From: Pseudomonas sp. UMAB-08
Lineage (GTDB): Bacteria; Pseudomonadota; Gammaproteobacteria; Pseudomonadales; Pseudomonadaceae
Reading direction: 5' to 3'
Length of the DNA: 64,000 nucleotides
NCBI RefSeq assembly: GCF_900095225.1
Contig: NZ_LT607416.1
Location: 237,033-301,032 of the forward strand
How positions within the stretch are numbered: the first letter of the stretch is position 1; every line of letters starts with the position of its first letter. The position numbers and the translations under genes are program-made. This document shows, piece by piece, positions 63,429 through 64,000 of the stretch. Under the pieces are notes generated by a model that made no database searches, was not told where the DNA came from, and was given only the letters and a program-made list of their open reading frames with translations.

Positions 63429-64000
63429 ATGACCGTTGCCGATTTAACCGGACTGTTCAATCAACTGGCGTTCACGCCCCTCGACTGGGTGCTGATCGAA
63501 CTGGGCGTGATAGGCGCATACATCGTATTTGGCATCGCCGGATTTGGTACTGCGTTGATCGCCGGGCCGGTGTTGATCAATTTCATGGCGTTGTCGCGGA
63601 TCATCCCGTTGTTGGTATTGCTGGATTTCATCGCCGCGTTCGGCAATCTGCTGCCTTCGCGCCGATCGGTGGTCAAGGCCGAGCTTCTGCGCCTGCTGCC
63701 TTGCATGGCAGTAGGTTGCACCGTGGGTGTGGTGTTTTTGCTCAACCTCAAGTCCGATGTATTGCTGTTGCTGATGGGGGTGTTCATCACTGCTTATGCG
63801 CTTTATAGCCTGGGGGTAAAAATCCGTCCGACACAGCTCGCGGCAGGCTGGGCGATACCGATGGGCACCATTGGCGGCCTGTTCGGTGCGTTATTTGGCA
63901 GTGGTGGTTTTCTTTACGCGATTTACCTTAACAGCCGTTTGCCTTCCAAGGTGCAGGCTCGGGCGACCCAGGCCGCTTTGATCAGTTGCAGCACCATCGT
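63429..64000 (+). CDS. TSUP-family (TauE/SafE-like) membrane permease, 3' end outside window
   Basis: ATG 63429 opens a frame that runs to the window edge. The visible 190 residues hold about five membrane segments with the family pattern near the N-terminus (GAYIVFGIAGFGTALIAGPV) and IPMGTIGGLFGALFGSGGF near the second half, typical of the TauE/SafE sulfite/anion exporter family. The transported compound cannot be told. It is divergent from xseA with a 114-bp gap. Confidence 0.85.
   Translation, partial: MTVADLTGLFNQLAFTPLDWVLIELGVIGAYIVFGIAGFGTALIAGPVLINFMALSRIIPLLVLLDFIAAFGNLLPSRRSVVKAELLRLLPCMAVGCTVGVVFLLNLKSDVLLLLMGVFITAYALYSLGVKIRPTQLAAGWAIPMGTIGGLFGALFGSGGFLYAIYLNSRLPSKVQARATQAALISCSTI

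Overview
The window reads as chromosomal DNA of a Pseudomonas species, most likely of the P. fluorescens lineage. The evidence is gene order (tRNA-Leu/queA-tgt-yajC-secDF; suhB/trmJ-cysE-iscRSUA-hscBA-fdx-iscX-ndk-rlmN-pilF-rodZ-ispG-hisS-yfgM-bamB-der; leuA, M23 peptidase-xseA), high-GC codon use and the recognisable proteins. It has two parts: the right-hand portion of a large prophage (1 to about 32,950) and a housekeeping region (about 32,950 to 64,000).

Prophage. The right end is marked by a P4-type tyrosine integrase on the minus strand next to the 3' end of a tRNA-Leu(CAA) gene; the left end, capsid, replication and repressor genes lie outside the window. In order it carries structural genes, a holin/GH19 endolysin lysis cassette, tail and baseplate genes including a hub-spike pair, a set of phage P1 Dar/Ddr-like genes (DarA-like, DdrB-like with a ParB-type domain, and a 2147-residue DarB-like methyltransferase-helicase), the portal protein, a 943-residue virion protein with a GH19 lysozyme domain, gp25- and J-like baseplate proteins, and the tail-fibre module. 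Four gene blocks are preceded by a shared promoter-like element, GGAAAA followed exactly 29 bp later by TAnnnT; a fifth copy lies inside a gene just ahead of the lysis cassette. This looks like a phage-specific late promoter.

The most striking system is a complete diversity-generating retroelement (DGR) at 25,617-30,598. A tail-fibre gene ends in a variable repeat (VR), followed by a fibre-assembly gene, an Avd accessory gene, the template repeat (TR), a structured spacer and a DGR-type reverse transcriptase. Within 103 aligned bases VR and TR differ at nine positions, and all nine are adenines in TR. Eight of ten Asn (AAY) codons of the template have become Tyr, Ser or Leu in the fibre tip. 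The phage therefore appears able to vary its receptor-binding tip, and it also carries a P1-like protein set associated with protection of injected DNA from restriction.

Housekeeping region. It encodes queuosine tRNA modification (queA, tgt), the accessory Sec translocon (yajC, secD, secF), inositol-phosphatase family SuhB, tRNA methyltransferase TrmJ, serine acetyltransferase CysE, the complete ISC iron-sulfur assembly operon behind two tandem IscR-type operators, Ndk, RlmN, the type IV pilus pilotin PilF, RodZ, IspG, HisRS, YfgM, BamB and Der. A methionine-type aminotransferase and an omega-amidase form an overlapping pair. LeuA has a candidate 25-codon, leucine-rich leader peptide upstream. 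An M23 peptidase, XseA and a truncated TSUP-family permease complete the window.
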